The notes under the pieces are model-generated. The model did no database searches and had not been told where the DNA came from. It saw nothing but the letters and a program-made list of their open reading frames with translations. A DNA stretch of 64,000 nt. Origin: Oceanirhabdus seepicola. GTDB taxonomy: Bacteria > Bacillota > Clostridia > Clostridiales > Clostridiaceae. Location: positions 1,449,146 to 1,513,145 of the forward strand of contig NZ_JAGSOJ010000001.1 of NCBI RefSeq assembly GCF_023684385.1, read 5' to 3'. Position numbers and translations under genes: made by a program. Every line of letters starts with the position of its first letter. Positions within the stretch are counted from its first letter, which is position 1. Positions 17,742 through 26,212 of the stretch are shown here, in pieces.

Positions 17742-18329
17742 TTACTTAGATAAAAGAAATTCTATTTCATTTTTAACTATAATAATCAGATCCTCTAATT
17801 TTTCTGTGTTTCTCCTTCTTAAGAAAAATAAGAGCTTTCCACATAATAATGATGGAATTAAATCTTTTAATATTTCTATGTTTTCTTCTGGTATGTAGCC
17901 CTCTTTTGCACACTCTATTAAGTTTTCCCTAAGAAGTCCCCTTACTGATGGACGTTTAATATTTTTCATAAATTTTTCTGGAGCATTCCCTAGATCTTCT
18001 AAAAATATTAACTGAAACATATCAGGATTTTCAGCAAAATACTTAAAGTAAGCACAACCTTGAGTTATAACCTGCTCTCTAGGATTTTCTCCTTGTTTTT
18101 TACAACTCATCATATATTTATGGCAATCCTCAAAGAAGTCAAAAACACAATACGCAAGTAAGGTGTTTAAATCGTTAAAATAGTTGTATATAGTTGCGTA
18201 AGAATAACCAGCCTTTTCCCCTACTTTTCTAGCTGAAACCCCCTTTACTCCTTCTTCCTTGATAATTTCTTTTGCTGCCTCTATAAAGTATTTCATCATT
18301 CTTTGTTTTTGTATTTCTTTTTTATCCAT
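17742..18329 (-). CDS. TetR-family transcriptional regulator
   Basis: About 195 residues. The N-terminal helix-turn-helix is clear: AAKEIIKEEGVKGVSARKVGEKAGYSYATIYNYFNDLNTLL split over residues 18-60 of the protein. The C-terminal ligand-binding domain is unassigned. ATG at 18329 is preferred (GGAGA seven bases upstream) over an ATG at 18347 without a site. It leads the two-flavodoxin operon and probably represses it through the 31-base palindrome at 18444-18474. An octamer repeat run lies in its leader. Confidence 0.92.
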   Translation of the reverse strand: MDKKEIQKQRMMKYFIEAAKEIIKEEGVKGVSARKVGEKAGYSYATIYNYFNDLNTLLAYCVFDFFEDCHKYMMSCKKQGENPREQVITQGCAYFKYFAENPDMFQLIFLEDLGNAPEKFMKNIKRPSVRGLLRENLIECAKEGYIPEENIEILKDLIPSLLCGKLLFFLRRRNTEKLEDLIIIVKNEIEFLLSK

Positions 18330-18362
18330 TTGCAGTCTCCATTTCATTTAGATATTAGTCTC

Positions 18363-18410
18363 TCTCTTTATCTCTTTATCTCTTTATCTCTTTATCTCTT
18401 TATCTCTTTA
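18363..18410. repeat. Simple sequence repeat (TCTCTTTA) x6
   Basis: Six perfect head-to-tail copies of an 8-base unit, between the palindromic operator and the start codon of the TetR gene. Such runs change length by polymerase slippage and here would alter the leader length or spacing. Confidence 0.93.
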
Positions 18411-18443
18411 TAATCATTTTAACTAACTTTATATCCCATTCTG

Positions 18444-18474
18444 TTAACAATGTTAATTTTATTAACATTGTTAA
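18444..18474. promoter_or_regulatory. Palindromic operator upstream of tetR operon
   Basis: Perfect inverted repeat TTAACAATGTTAAT - TTT - ATTAACATTGTTAA. Each arm is itself almost palindromic, suggesting two stacked dimer sites, as for many TetR proteins. It is 115 bases before the TetR start. Binding by that TetR is inference. Confidence 0.7.
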
Positions 18475-18540
18475 TTTTATTATATATCACTCACAATTTT
18501 GTGGCAACATTATTTTCCAAATAATGTGTGCAAAAATAAA

Positions 18541-18563
18541 AAACAGCGACCGAATCGCTGTTT
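18541..18563 (-). terminator. Terminator of S41 lipoprotein gene
   Basis: Perfect arms AAACAGCGA / TCGCTGTTT, five-base loop, followed on the minus strand by TTTATTTTTG; 9 bases after the stop codon. Confidence 0.9.
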
Positions 18564-18571
18564 TTATAATA

Positions 18572-19834
18572 CTATTCTTGAGCTTGTTTTCTAATATAAT
18601 CTAGTATCGGATCATTGTTATTAATATAATCATCTATAGTTAATTCAATTATTTTATCTGGTATAAATGAATCAATATCCTCATCATAATTTGTGAAATA
18701 TTTAGTAGAGTACTTTACTCTAACTTTATTATTGGGTAATTTAAAACTTTTCACTTCACCATAATGATTTGGCTTCCCTCCTGTAGGCTCACCAATGAAA
18801 ATCGCTTCTGTTTTTTGTTTTAAACTTATTGCATTTAATATTGCAGACGAAAAAGTTTTTTTGCCTACAATAACATAAAGTTTACCTTTTTGGTTTAATT
18901 TACAGTTTGATAACTCATCTATAAAATTATTTAATATTGGTGAACTTCCACCACCGTTATTTCTAATATCTATTACAAGTTTTTCTACGTCCTTATTATT
19001 TATAGCTTCCATAAGTTCTTTTGAGAATTTTTTAAATGATTTTTCTTTCATTTGTCTACATAAATTATATTTAAAATAAATCATCTTATCATCCTCAAAA
19101 TATTCATACCAATAGAACTTGTCACTATTTTTCATATATAATGGAATTTCTCCCACTTTACCTTTTCCTAAAATATTATCTAGCACATACTCTCCACCTG
19201 TAGATTTCATTTCTAACTCTATTTCTTGACCATTTCTATTTTCAAAAGTGAATTTTGCATAATCAGGATTATCTATAATATCCAGCCCACACATTATTGT
19301 TGAAATCTCAATATAAATAGGCATTTTTGATCTTAAGTGTGCTATATTATCATGTGAAATCACTTTTGAAAGTTTTTCTATAACACTATTAATATCTTGA
19401 GAATTAACTTCTATAAGCTTGCTATACATGATTTTTTCGTATTCAGGTGATGTATTTATAACATAAAAACCATCATTGAACCAATATAATTCCATTGGGA
19501 ACATTTTATCTGCACCAATATTGGTTGTAGTATGTCCATCTCCTGCAGAAGCAACTATTTTTTGTATATTCAATCTAATTTTATCATCATTTAGCTGTTC
19601 TAATGATTCCTTTAATTTGTCTATCTCAGTATTAAATTCTTCCTCTGTTAATTTAAAAAATAAATTTTTATGTCTTTTAGGAAGTTCTTTAGCAAGATAA
19701 TCAATATCCTTTTCCCACATTTCCACACGATCTCCACTTTTAGATATATATTTGTTAGAACACCCAGCAAAAATAGCACCTATAAAACTAAATATTAATA
19801 ACACCAATGTGACTTTCTTAAATATTTTTAACAT
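18572..19834 (-). CDS. S41-family peptidase-like lipoprotein
   Basis: About 420 residues, exported: a hydrophobic N-terminus ends in the lipobox GAIFAGC, so it is anchored outside the membrane. The C-terminal half is a tail-specific protease (S41) fold with LVIDIRNNGGGS and, after YVIVGKKTFSSAI, the likely catalytic Ser; FIGEPTGGKPNHYGE follows. No PDZ domain is obvious. ATG at 19834 is preceded by AAGGAG; a TTG at 19852 lies before the site. Monocistronic, with a perfect 28-base palindrome about 100 bases upstream (19935-19962). Substrate unknown. Confidence 0.87.
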   Translation of the reverse strand: MLKIFKKVTLVLLIFSFIGAIFAGCSNKYISKSGDRVEMWEKDIDYLAKELPKRHKNLFFKLTEEEFNTEIDKLKESLEQLNDDKIRLNIQKIVASAGDGHTTTNIGADKMFPMELYWFNDGFYVINTSPEYEKIMYSKLIEVNSQDINSVIEKLSKVISHDNIAHLRSKMPIYIEISTIMCGLDIIDNPDYAKFTFENRNGQEIELEMKSTGGEYVLDNILGKGKVGEIPLYMKNSDKFYWYEYFEDDKMIYFKYNLCRQMKEKSFKKFSKELMEAINNKDVEKLVIDIRNNGGGSSPILNNFIDELSNCKLNQKGKLYVIVGKKTFSSAILNAISLKQKTEAIFIGEPTGGKPNHYGEVKSFKLPNNKVRVKYSTKYFTNYDEDIDSFIPDKIIELTIDDYINNNDPILDYIRKQAQE

Positions 19835-19934
19835 TTTCCTGCTCCTTATCAATATGTTATTTTGTTCTTATCATATTTATAAGTTTAGTACTTTCATATA
19901 TTTTCTTCCATCGTTTTACATTGCATTTTAATAT

Positions 19935-19962
19935 ATGATTGTTACATTCATGTAACAATCAT
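19935..19962. promoter_or_regulatory. 28-base palindrome upstream of S41 lipoprotein gene
   Basis: ATGATTGTTACAT - TC - ATGTAACAATCAT, perfect 13-base arms. In the promoter-proximal region of the minus-strand gene starting at 19834 and without a T-tract, so more like an operator than a terminator. The regulator is unknown. Confidence 0.6.
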
Positions 19963-20078
19963 GTATTAATTCAAGCTAAAGCATTTTATATCCTTCAACG
20001 CATCTATAAAGTATGTCCTCATTCTTCATATTTATATTTCTTTATTTTCCAATTACTCTTGAAAATCGTACAAAAAAA

Positions 20079-20103
20079 GCAAAGAAAAAAATATTTTCTC
20101 TGC
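20079..20103 (-). terminator. Terminator of alpha/beta hydrolase gene
   Basis: Arms GCAAAGAAAA / TTTTCTCTGC with one G-T pair, followed on the minus strand by TTTTTTTG; 40 bases past the stop. Confidence 0.8.
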
Positions 20104-20143
20104 TATAGTATGGTAATTATATTCATTTCAGTATTACCTACTA

Positions 20144-21106
20144 TCATTTAAACTTTGTCAACCACTCTCCAAGAGCTTCTTTTAACTGAGGGTGTATAGG
20201 ATGTGAAATCTCTTTTTTATATTGTTTTATTGCACCTAATGCTGTTTTTTTTCCTGTAAACTCTTTTAATATATGATCCATATTTCTAATAGTCATACAT
20301 TTAATATTTTCTTTTCCCAAATTCTCAATAGATTTTAAATCCTCTGGATTTGCTTGAACATCCTTCTCTCCTGTAATAGCTATAATTGGACATTGAGCAT
20401 TTTTTAATTTATCTAGTATTTCTTCACTACTATATTTAAAGTGCTCTCTAAACCACTTTGCAGGCATTTTCTTATGTTTATATTTTATAGTATCACCAGT
20501 AGAATTTATTACTATATTATAGAGATCATCTTGTTGTTTTTGATTCTTACTTTCTTCAAAAGCTCGTTTAAAAATAACTCCTTTTAATCCTTTAGATTTT
20601 TTTGCTTCCTCTACAATTTGACTATTTTGATATTTCAATGGTTCTCTAAGATTTGTTCCAGCTCCTGAAAGCAGTATCAAACCGCTAACTGGAGTTATCT
20701 CATTAGCAATAGTTGATAATATACACCCTTCACTATGTCCCAGTAATATAATCTTATCTTTATTTACTTTAGGATGGTCTTGTAAAAATCTTATATTGCT
20801 ATTAATATCATCAACTAAATCACTTACACCTGCTGTTCTTGCGTTACCTTTACTTTCTCCAATACCTCTTTTATCATATCTCAATGTAATAAAACCAAGC
20901 TCTGTAATAAAATGTGACAGTTTCTTATATATATTAAATTTGATTGGTGGTATTTTTATATTTCCATCTCTATTTGCAGCTCCTGAGCCATTAATAATTA
21001 AAACCGCTGGTAACTGTTCCTTTTCTATTTGTGGTATTGTTAATGTTCCTTTTAATATTACCTCTCCGTTTATTGTTACTTGCTCTTCAATAAAGCTTGT
21101 TTCCAA
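20144..21106 (-). CDS. Alpha/beta hydrolase (esterase/peptidase-like)
   Basis: 320 residues, cytoplasmic. The nucleophile elbow is GHSEG (with Ser in LLGHSEGCILS), the oxyanion region is LIINGSGAANRDG, and DxxH-type residues occur as AITGEKDVQANPED and MDHILKEFTG near the C-terminus, giving a full Ser-Asp-His set. The N-terminal beta part (VTINGEVILKGTLTIP) resembles acyl-peptide hydrolase-like or dienelactone hydrolase-like enzymes. Starts with TTG at 21106 after GGGGGGAAG. Substrate unknown; own terminator. Confidence 0.88.
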   Translation of the reverse strand: METSFIEEQVTINGEVILKGTLTIPQIEKEQLPAVLIINGSGAANRDGNIKIPPIKFNIYKKLSHFITELGFITLRYDKRGIGESKGNARTAGVSDLVDDINSNIRFLQDHPKVNKDKIILLGHSEGCILSTIANEITPVSGLILLSGAGTNLREPLKYQNSQIVEEAKKSKGLKGVIFKRAFEESKNQKQQDDLYNIVINSTGDTIKYKHKKMPAKWFREHFKYSSEEILDKLKNAQCPIIAITGEKDVQANPEDLKSIENLGKENIKCMTIRNMDHILKEFTGKKTALGAIKQYKKEISHPIHPQLKEALGEWLTKFK

Positions 21107-21345
21107 AATAACTTCCCCCCATTTTATTATTCTTATCTATTACCCTTAATGATAATATTCTTTATTAAAAATATACATCTTCCATCTCTTATTTATTACC
21201 ATTTTTAAACCGTACCTAAATAATTTCAAATTTACAATCTTTACTCCCTACTGTTATATATTTATCCTTATGAATTAATATTTTACTCTTCCTTTCACCT
21301 ATTTCCTTAGAATTTTTTCCTTTATCTAAAATATCAATAAAAAAA

Positions 21346-21368
21346 GACCCTATTTATATAATAAGGTC
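21346..21368 (-). terminator. Terminator of HAD phosphatase gene
   Basis: GACC-C-TATT ... AATA-A-GGTC stem followed on the minus strand by TTTTTTTATTG; 13 bases after the stop at 21381. Confidence 0.8.
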
Positions 21369-21380
21369 GTATGATTCATT

Positions 21381-21923
21381 CTAGTTTTCAGTTTTATTTC
21401 CCTCAAGTATCCACTCAGCTGTTTCTTTTAAAGAATCAAAGATTAACTCTCTATGTTTTAATTCACTTAAATGTTTCTCACCATGACCAGTTAATACATA
21501 TATTCCAGTTGCACCAACACTAAATCCAAACTCAACATCTGAAGGATGATCTCCAATAACAAAAGAATTTTTTATATCTATATTATACTTTTTCTCAGCT
21601 TCTAAAAGAAAATAAGGATTAGGTTTTTTACAAATACACTTATCCTCATTTATATGTGGACAACAATATAGTTCTTTTATATGAATATCATTCTTTCTTA
21701 ATTCATCTAGAATATATGCATGTACCCTTTCCACGCCCTCTTCAGTAATTAATCCTCTACCTATTCCAGACTGATTTGTAACTATGAAAAGTTCATAATG
21801 CTCTTTTAACTTTTTTAATACTTCCATAGTAAAAGGAAAAAACTTTACATCCTCAATATTCTCTATATAACCACTGTCTTCAATTATTACTCCATCTCTA
21901 TCAAGAAAAACTGCTTTCTTCAT
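21381..21923 (-). CDS. HAD-IIIA histidinol/heptose bisphosphate phosphatase-like
   Basis: 180 residues of the GmhB/HisB-N type. The catalytic aspartates are in VFLDRDGVI, the second motif is FIVTNQSGIGRG, and motif IV is FVIGDHPSDVEFG. The zinc-binding loop CCPHINEDKCICKKP matches the Cys-His-Cys-Cys pattern of D-glycero-D-manno-heptose-1,7-bisphosphate 7-phosphatase. No heptose genes are near, so the actual substrate is uncertain. ATG at 21923 after AAGGAG. It follows the D-cysteine desulfhydrase-like gene by 34 bases, probably in one operon. Confidence 0.88.
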   Translation of the reverse strand: MKKAVFLDRDGVIIEDSGYIENIEDVKFFPFTMEVLKKLKEHYELFIVTNQSGIGRGLITEEGVERVHAYILDELRKNDIHIKELYCCPHINEDKCICKKPNPYFLLEAEKKYNIDIKNSFVIGDHPSDVEFGFSVGATGIYVLTGHGEKHLSELKHRELIFDSLKETAEWILEGNKTEN

Positions 21924-21957
21924 CTTATCTCTCCTTGTACTCATATTATAAAGTGTA

Positions 21958-22941
21958 TTAAAACAAATCTATTTTAGGAAACACCCCAAAAAGTCCTCCT
22001 GTATGAATAAATAATATGTTTTGATGTTCTTTAAATGTTCCTTTTTTTATTTCATTCGCCAACCCATACATAGCTTTACCAGTGTAAACAGGATCAAGTA
22101 TAATCCCTTCTAATTGAGCTAATTCTCTTATAAAGTCAATCTCTTCTGGTTTACTTAAAGCATATCCTCTCCCAACATACCCATCAAGAATATTAATCTC
22201 ATCTTTGGTGAAATCAAGAGTTTCATTCATAATATTTAAGCTTTCATAAAGTAATTCTTCAATTCTTCTCTTAAAATGTTCTGCATCATTACATACATTA
22301 ACACCATAAATCTTGCTCTTATGATTTAGAATCTTTTTACCTAGAAATACACCTCCATAAGTTCCCCCTGAACCTACTGAAACCACTATAGCATCAAAGT
22401 TTATTCCCATTTCTCTTTCTTGTTCAATAATTTCTTCCATAGCTTTGTAATATCCAAAGGTTCCTATTCCATCTGAAGCACCCTCAGGAATTATATAAGC
22501 CTTATGCCCTTCTTTTGCTAATTCCTCTTTTATGTTCTCCATGATTTCCATTCTTTTTTCTTTATAAGCTTCTGGTGTTATGAATTTAATTTTAGCTCCT
22601 AGTACTTTATTTAAAAATAAATTTCCATCTATATTTTCTTTTCCGTTCCCTCTAAGAACTAAGCATGATTTCATTCCAAGTTTAGCCGTTACAGCTGCAG
22701 TAGCTCTAGCATGATTTGATTGAATCCCGCCACATGTGATAAGGAAATCACATCCTTCATCTAATGCCTTTTTTACCGTAAACTCTAACTTTCTTATCTT
22801 ATTTCCTGATATTTCCGCGCCTGTTTCATCATCTCTTTTAATAAATATGTTTGGTCCACCAAGTTTTTCAGATAATCTTTCTAACTTTTGTATCCTAGTA
22901 GGTAGATTCGCAAGTTTAATTCTTTCTGGAATACTGTTCAT
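21958..22941 (-). CDS. dcyD: D-cysteine desulfhydrase/ACC deaminase family PLP enzyme
   Basis: 327 residues, fold-type II PLP enzyme. The family pattern LPTRIQKLERLSEKLGG, then IKRDDETGAEISGNKIRKLEF with the PLP lysine in SGNKIRK, and CGGIQSNHARATAA is characteristic of DcyD and ACC deaminase; VSVGSGGTYGG is the phosphate cup. Likely releases pyruvate, ammonia and sulfide from D-cysteine or acts on a related amino acid. ATG at 22941 after AAGGGG is preferred over GTG at 22950. The distinction between D-cysteine and ACC use cannot be made by eye; gene symbol is tentative. Confidence 0.85.
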   Translation of the reverse strand: MNSIPERIKLANLPTRIQKLERLSEKLGGPNIFIKRDDETGAEISGNKIRKLEFTVKKALDEGCDFLITCGGIQSNHARATAAVTAKLGMKSCLVLRGNGKENIDGNLFLNKVLGAKIKFITPEAYKEKRMEIMENIKEELAKEGHKAYIIPEGASDGIGTFGYYKAMEEIIEQEREMGINFDAIVVSVGSGGTYGGVFLGKKILNHKSKIYGVNVCNDAEHFKRRIEELLYESLNIMNETLDFTKDEINILDGYVGRGYALSKPEEIDFIRELAQLEGIILDPVYTGKAMYGLANEIKKGTFKEHQNILFIHTGGLFGVFPKIDLF

Positions 22942-23013
22942 TTTATTCACCCCTTAATAAGTATATTCTTTTACCCCATTTCTTTAACATTAATTTATCA
23001 TTAATAAACACAA

Positions 23014-23040
23014 AAAGATACCCTTAATAAGAGTATCTTT
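23014..23040. terminator. Terminator hairpin
   Basis: AAAGATAC-C-CTT / AAG-A-GTATCTTT stem, in the gap between minus-strand genes; serves the AraC/kinase fusion ending at 23066. Confidence 0.8.
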
Positions 23041-23065
23041 AATTGATAAGCTACAATAAATGAAT

Positions 23066-24385
23066 TTATTCAAAAAAACATTTATCTTTATTTTCCCATA
23101 TCCATAGAAGCATTTTTCGATTAATCATAGCTACATCTTTCTGATTCTCTTTATCAGCAAGCCATGCAATGAATATCATCTGAATTGAGAAAATCACATA
23201 TGGAATAGCCTTTTTTTCTTCTTTTGTTAAATTGCAGATGTTATCATAACCTTTGATTATTCCATCAAGAATGTCTGGCCACTTTTCAAACCCTTCTTCA
23301 ACCTTCTCAGCTTCTGAAAGTATCCCTGTGGCACAATAGCATGGGTCAAAAATCCTTACATATCTCCTACTTATCTCAAAATCAACAAATCCACTTACCT
23401 CTCCATTACTAAATAAAATATTCGATGGATTAGCATCTCTATGAATTATCTGTTTAGGTAACTTTGAACAAAGCTCCTCGAAATTTTCCAAGTAATAGTT
23501 ATAGAATTCTTCTGGTAAAGGACACCCCCATTGTTCCATAATTTTCTTTGTTTCAGGTAATGCCCATTCCACAACCGTTTTATACATATCATAATCATTA
23601 ACTTCAATGTTATCCTCTTGTTTTAAAAGAACTTTATGAAGCTTTCCAATAGCTTCTCCATATTTTTTAGCAGTTTCTACCCTATTATCATTATATCTTT
23701 CTTCTGGTAATAAATATTTACCTTCAATACGATTGAATAGAATATAATATCTATCATCTAATGTTACAAAATCCTCATTTTTATTTGTTTTAACTGGACT
23801 TCCATCAGTCATCCCTTCTGCTCTTAGTGCTTTTGTAACAGAAAGGTGTGTACGCAGCCCTGAAAAGTCATTTCCAGTTTTAAGGATATAATCTTCATCA
23901 ATACTCCATGTGGTTTCTGATTTTACAGCCCCACCTACAACATACATTGTACCAATTTCGCTCTTAACATCTATATCCCAGTTTGATAGTATTTGTCTTA
24001 TTTGACTTTGTGTTAACATAAATTTTCCCTCCACTCTTAAGTTTATCGGCTCAGGTTTTTTAGCCGAAATTAATTTTAAATACTTCTTGGGAGAACAGCC
24101 ATATTCACGTTTAAAAGCTTTAAAGAATCCTGCATGTGTATTAAACCCATACTCTAAGGAAACAGATACTATTTTTTTACCACTACTTGCTTCATATATT
24201 GCATGCATTAATCTACGTTTTGTTATATAGGCAAGTACCGGTATACCTATATAAGAACCAAATAAATGATAAAAATGATATAATGAAAATCCTGAAAGTT
24301 CTGCTAGTTCCTCTGCTGTAATCTCTGCTTTTAGGTTTTCTTCAATGTAATCTATAGTTTTCTGCATTATTTGTATTGTCTCCAT
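23066..24385 (-). CDS. AraC-type HTH fused to aminoglycoside phosphotransferase-like kinase
   Basis: 439 residues. The first 105 are an AraC/XylS DNA-binding unit (TAEELAELSGFSLYHFYHLF, IVSVSLEYGFNTHAGFFKAFKR, GCSPKKYLK). From about residue 125 a protein kinase-like phosphotransferase begins; the catalytic loop is IHRDANPSNIL and the metal-binding Asp is in SGFVDFEI (about 325-350), as in aminoglycoside/choline kinases (APH family). Regulator and likely small-molecule kinase are thus on one chain. Its AraC part resembles that of the fusion at 13352. ATG at 24385; own terminator at 23014. The kinase domain could phosphorylate or merely sense a ligand; not decided by sequence. Confidence 0.86.
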   Translation of the reverse strand: METIQIMQKTIDYIEENLKAEITAEELAELSGFSLYHFYHLFGSYIGIPVLAYITKRRLMHAIYEASSGKKIVSVSLEYGFNTHAGFFKAFKREYGCSPKKYLKLISAKKPEPINLRVEGKFMLTQSQIRQILSNWDIDVKSEIGTMYVVGGAVKSETTWSIDEDYILKTGNDFSGLRTHLSVTKALRAEGMTDGSPVKTNKNEDFVTLDDRYYILFNRIEGKYLLPEERYNDNRVETAKKYGEAIGKLHKVLLKQEDNIEVNDYDMYKTVVEWALPETKKIMEQWGCPLPEEFYNYYLENFEELCSKLPKQIIHRDANPSNILFSNGEVSGFVDFEISRRYVRIFDPCYCATGILSEAEKVEEGFEKWPDILDGIIKGYDNICNLTKEEKKAIPYVIFSIQMIFIAWLADKENQKDVAMINRKMLLWIWENKDKCFFE

Positions 24386-24521
24386 CTATTCTCCTTCCTC
24401 CCAATTGATAATTTAAATTTACCATATACATACTTAAAAAATATTTCCTGTGTTGCGGAGTTCCATAAATTAATAATTTCTACACCTGAATCAATTTTCC
24501 TAGTTAAATGCTGAAAAATAA

Positions 24522-24548
24522 AACCGTACTCTTAAAAAAAGTACGGTT
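24522..24548 (-). terminator. Terminator of sirtuin gene
   Basis: Perfect arms AACCGTACT / AGTACGGTT, 10 bases after the stop at 24558, followed on the minus strand by TTATTTTTCAG. Confidence 0.85.
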
Positions 24549-24557
24549 GCATGTCAA

Positions 24558-25424
24558 TTATATTTTTACTAATGCCTCTAATGACTCTTTAATATCATGA
24601 TCAATTAAAATAGTTTTATCTTCAATACCTTTCCTTACTCCATGTTCAGTAGTATTAAATCTTACCAATGTTGTTTCATTTAAATATTTAGTCATTTTTT
24701 CAAAAGGAAATCTTATTATACCAGGTGTATTAAACCCAACCCCTAATTCTAATAGAACTATTTTATGATTTTTAGCAGACTCTACAAATTCATAATAATC
24801 ATCTATATTTGCTAAGTGTGGTTTATCAACAAAAGTATCATCAACTCTCAGGTTTGGACGTAGTAATCTACCACATCTAGGGCAGATTGGAACATCTTCT
24901 TCACCAATAATAAGCTTGTCTTCATCAAAGCTACTAAGCATCTTGTCAATCATAGCTTCATTGTTGTAGACATCCTCACTACAAGGTTTTTCGCATTGAA
25001 AATATCCATAACTACCTTGAGGGGCAAATATTTTCTTCTCATCAAAGTTACCTTTATAAAACTGCCCGTCACAATTGGTTGTAACTATGAAATAATTTTT
25101 ATCCTTAATTAATTCATAAAGATCTTCATAAGGTTTAGTATAGTTTGCTTTGTAATATATATTGTTTATATGATTCGCCCAATATGCCCAATAACTTTTT
25201 TTATTTTCTTGTGTAACTGTCCAGTTATCCACTAAACCATCCCAAATTGTCTTATACCCTTTCTTAATAAAAGGAGAATAGTTTTCTTTAAATACATCTT
25301 TATTACTATAATCCAGTCCACCTGCTGCTGATAATCCTGAACCTGCTCCAATGAGTACATAATCGGCTTCATCGATGATCTCTTTTACTTTTTTCAAATT
25401 TTTCAAATATAGTCTTGTAAACAT
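24558..25424 (-). CDS. SirTM-type sirtuin (protein ADP-ribosyltransferase)
   Basis: 288 residues. Sirtuin Rossmann core ADYVLIGAGSGLSAAGGLDYS binds NAD. In place of the HG motif with the catalytic His of deacetylases it has FAPQGSYGYF, i.e. Gln, together with TTNCDGQF; this Asn/Gln pattern marks class M sirtuins, which mono-ADP-ribosylate protein rather than deacetylate. Zinc ligands are FQCEKPC and CPRC. ATG at 25424 follows CGGAGGAGG and lies inside the macrodomain gene, giving a 56-base overlap. Partner macrodomain is directly upstream; the GcvH-like and lipoate ligase genes of the staphylococcal/streptococcal operons are absent, so the modified protein is encoded elsewhere. Confidence 0.9.
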   Translation of the reverse strand: MFTRLYLKNLKKVKEIIDEADYVLIGAGSGLSAAGGLDYSNKDVFKENYSPFIKKGYKTIWDGLVDNWTVTQENKKSYWAYWANHINNIYYKANYTKPYEDLYELIKDKNYFIVTTNCDGQFYKGNFDEKKIFAPQGSYGYFQCEKPCSEDVYNNEAMIDKMLSSFDEDKLIIGEEDVPICPRCGRLLRPNLRVDDTFVDKPHLANIDDYYEFVESAKNHKIVLLELGVGFNTPGIIRFPFEKMTKYLNETTLVRFNTTEHGVRKGIEDKTILIDHDIKESLEALVKI

Positions 25425-26175
25425 TGAAATCCTCCTCCGTAAATACATTGAATACTATTTTATTGATGTTGTTAGGGTTTCTTTTTAAATAATTTAAAAC
25501 TGTTCCTACTGCAATTTCTGCTGCCCTTTCTTTAGGAAAATTAAATACCCCTGTTGAGATACAGCAAAAAGCTATGGTCTTTATTTCTTCAATCTTTTTG
25601 GTTCTTTCAAGGCATGATATATAACAAGAAGCCAATTGTTCCTCTTGAAAAGCTGTTACCTTTCCTTTAATAATTGGACCAACAGTATGAATAACGTATT
25701 TTGCTGGGAGATTATACCCTTTAGTTATTTTTGCTTGACCTGTAGGTTCCTCATAGCCTTGTTTTTCCATCATTTTATTACATTCATTTCTAAGCTGCAT
25801 TCCACTTGCAGAATGAATAGCATTATCTATACAGTTATGCATTGGTATAAAACACCCTAATAACTCACTATTTGCAGCATTCACAATTGCATCAATTTCT
25901 AATGTTGTAATATCACCTTTCCATAGTAAAATTTTCTCCCCTAGTTGAGTATCTATTTCTTCAACATGAGTTATTCTCTTATCATTCAACTCTGCTGTAA
26001 GCAGTTCATCTTGAATTTTATAGAATTCCTTTGATAACTCAGTTGGAGAAGTAATATTCATAAGACTTCTCAATAAATCTCTTTTATGATTATAAGCTAT
26101 AGGAATATCAATAAGGAGTCTATTTACCTTAATCAATTCTTCTATTAGAAATTGAACCGCACTATCTCTATTCAT
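25369..26175 (-). CDS. Zinc-containing macrodomain ADP-ribose hydrolase
   Basis: 268 residues. A helical N-terminal part (1-75) is followed by a macrodomain: WKGDITTLEIDAIVNAAN binds the adenine and ribose, GCFIPMHNCIDNAIH (107-121) supplies the Cys/His/Cys zinc ligands of the Zn-Macro group, and FCCISTGVFNFP binds diphosphate. Zn-Macro enzymes reverse modification by SirTM, and this gene overlaps the SirTM gene by 56 bases, so writer and eraser are translated together. ATG at 26175 after GTGAGGTGAG. Confidence 0.9.
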   Translation of the reverse strand: MNRDSAVQFLIEELIKVNRLLIDIPIAYNHKRDLLRSLMNITSPTELSKEFYKIQDELLTAELNDKRITHVEEIDTQLGEKILLWKGDITTLEIDAIVNAANSELLGCFIPMHNCIDNAIHSASGMQLRNECNKMMEKQGYEEPTGQAKITKGYNLPAKYVIHTVGPIIKGKVTAFQEEQLASCYISCLERTKKIEEIKTIAFCCISTGVFNFPKERAAEIAVGTVLNYLKRNPNNINKIVFNVFTEEDFNVYKTIFEKFEKSKRDHR

Positions 26176-26212
26176 AATGTCTCACCTCACTTTAATAACA
26201 GTACACCCTTTA

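Noticed and set aside
24558..25424. Sirtuin as protein deacetylase
   Set aside because: The catalytic His of the HG motif is Gln here and the neighbour is a Zn macrodomain, which fits SirTM ADP-ribosyltransferase.
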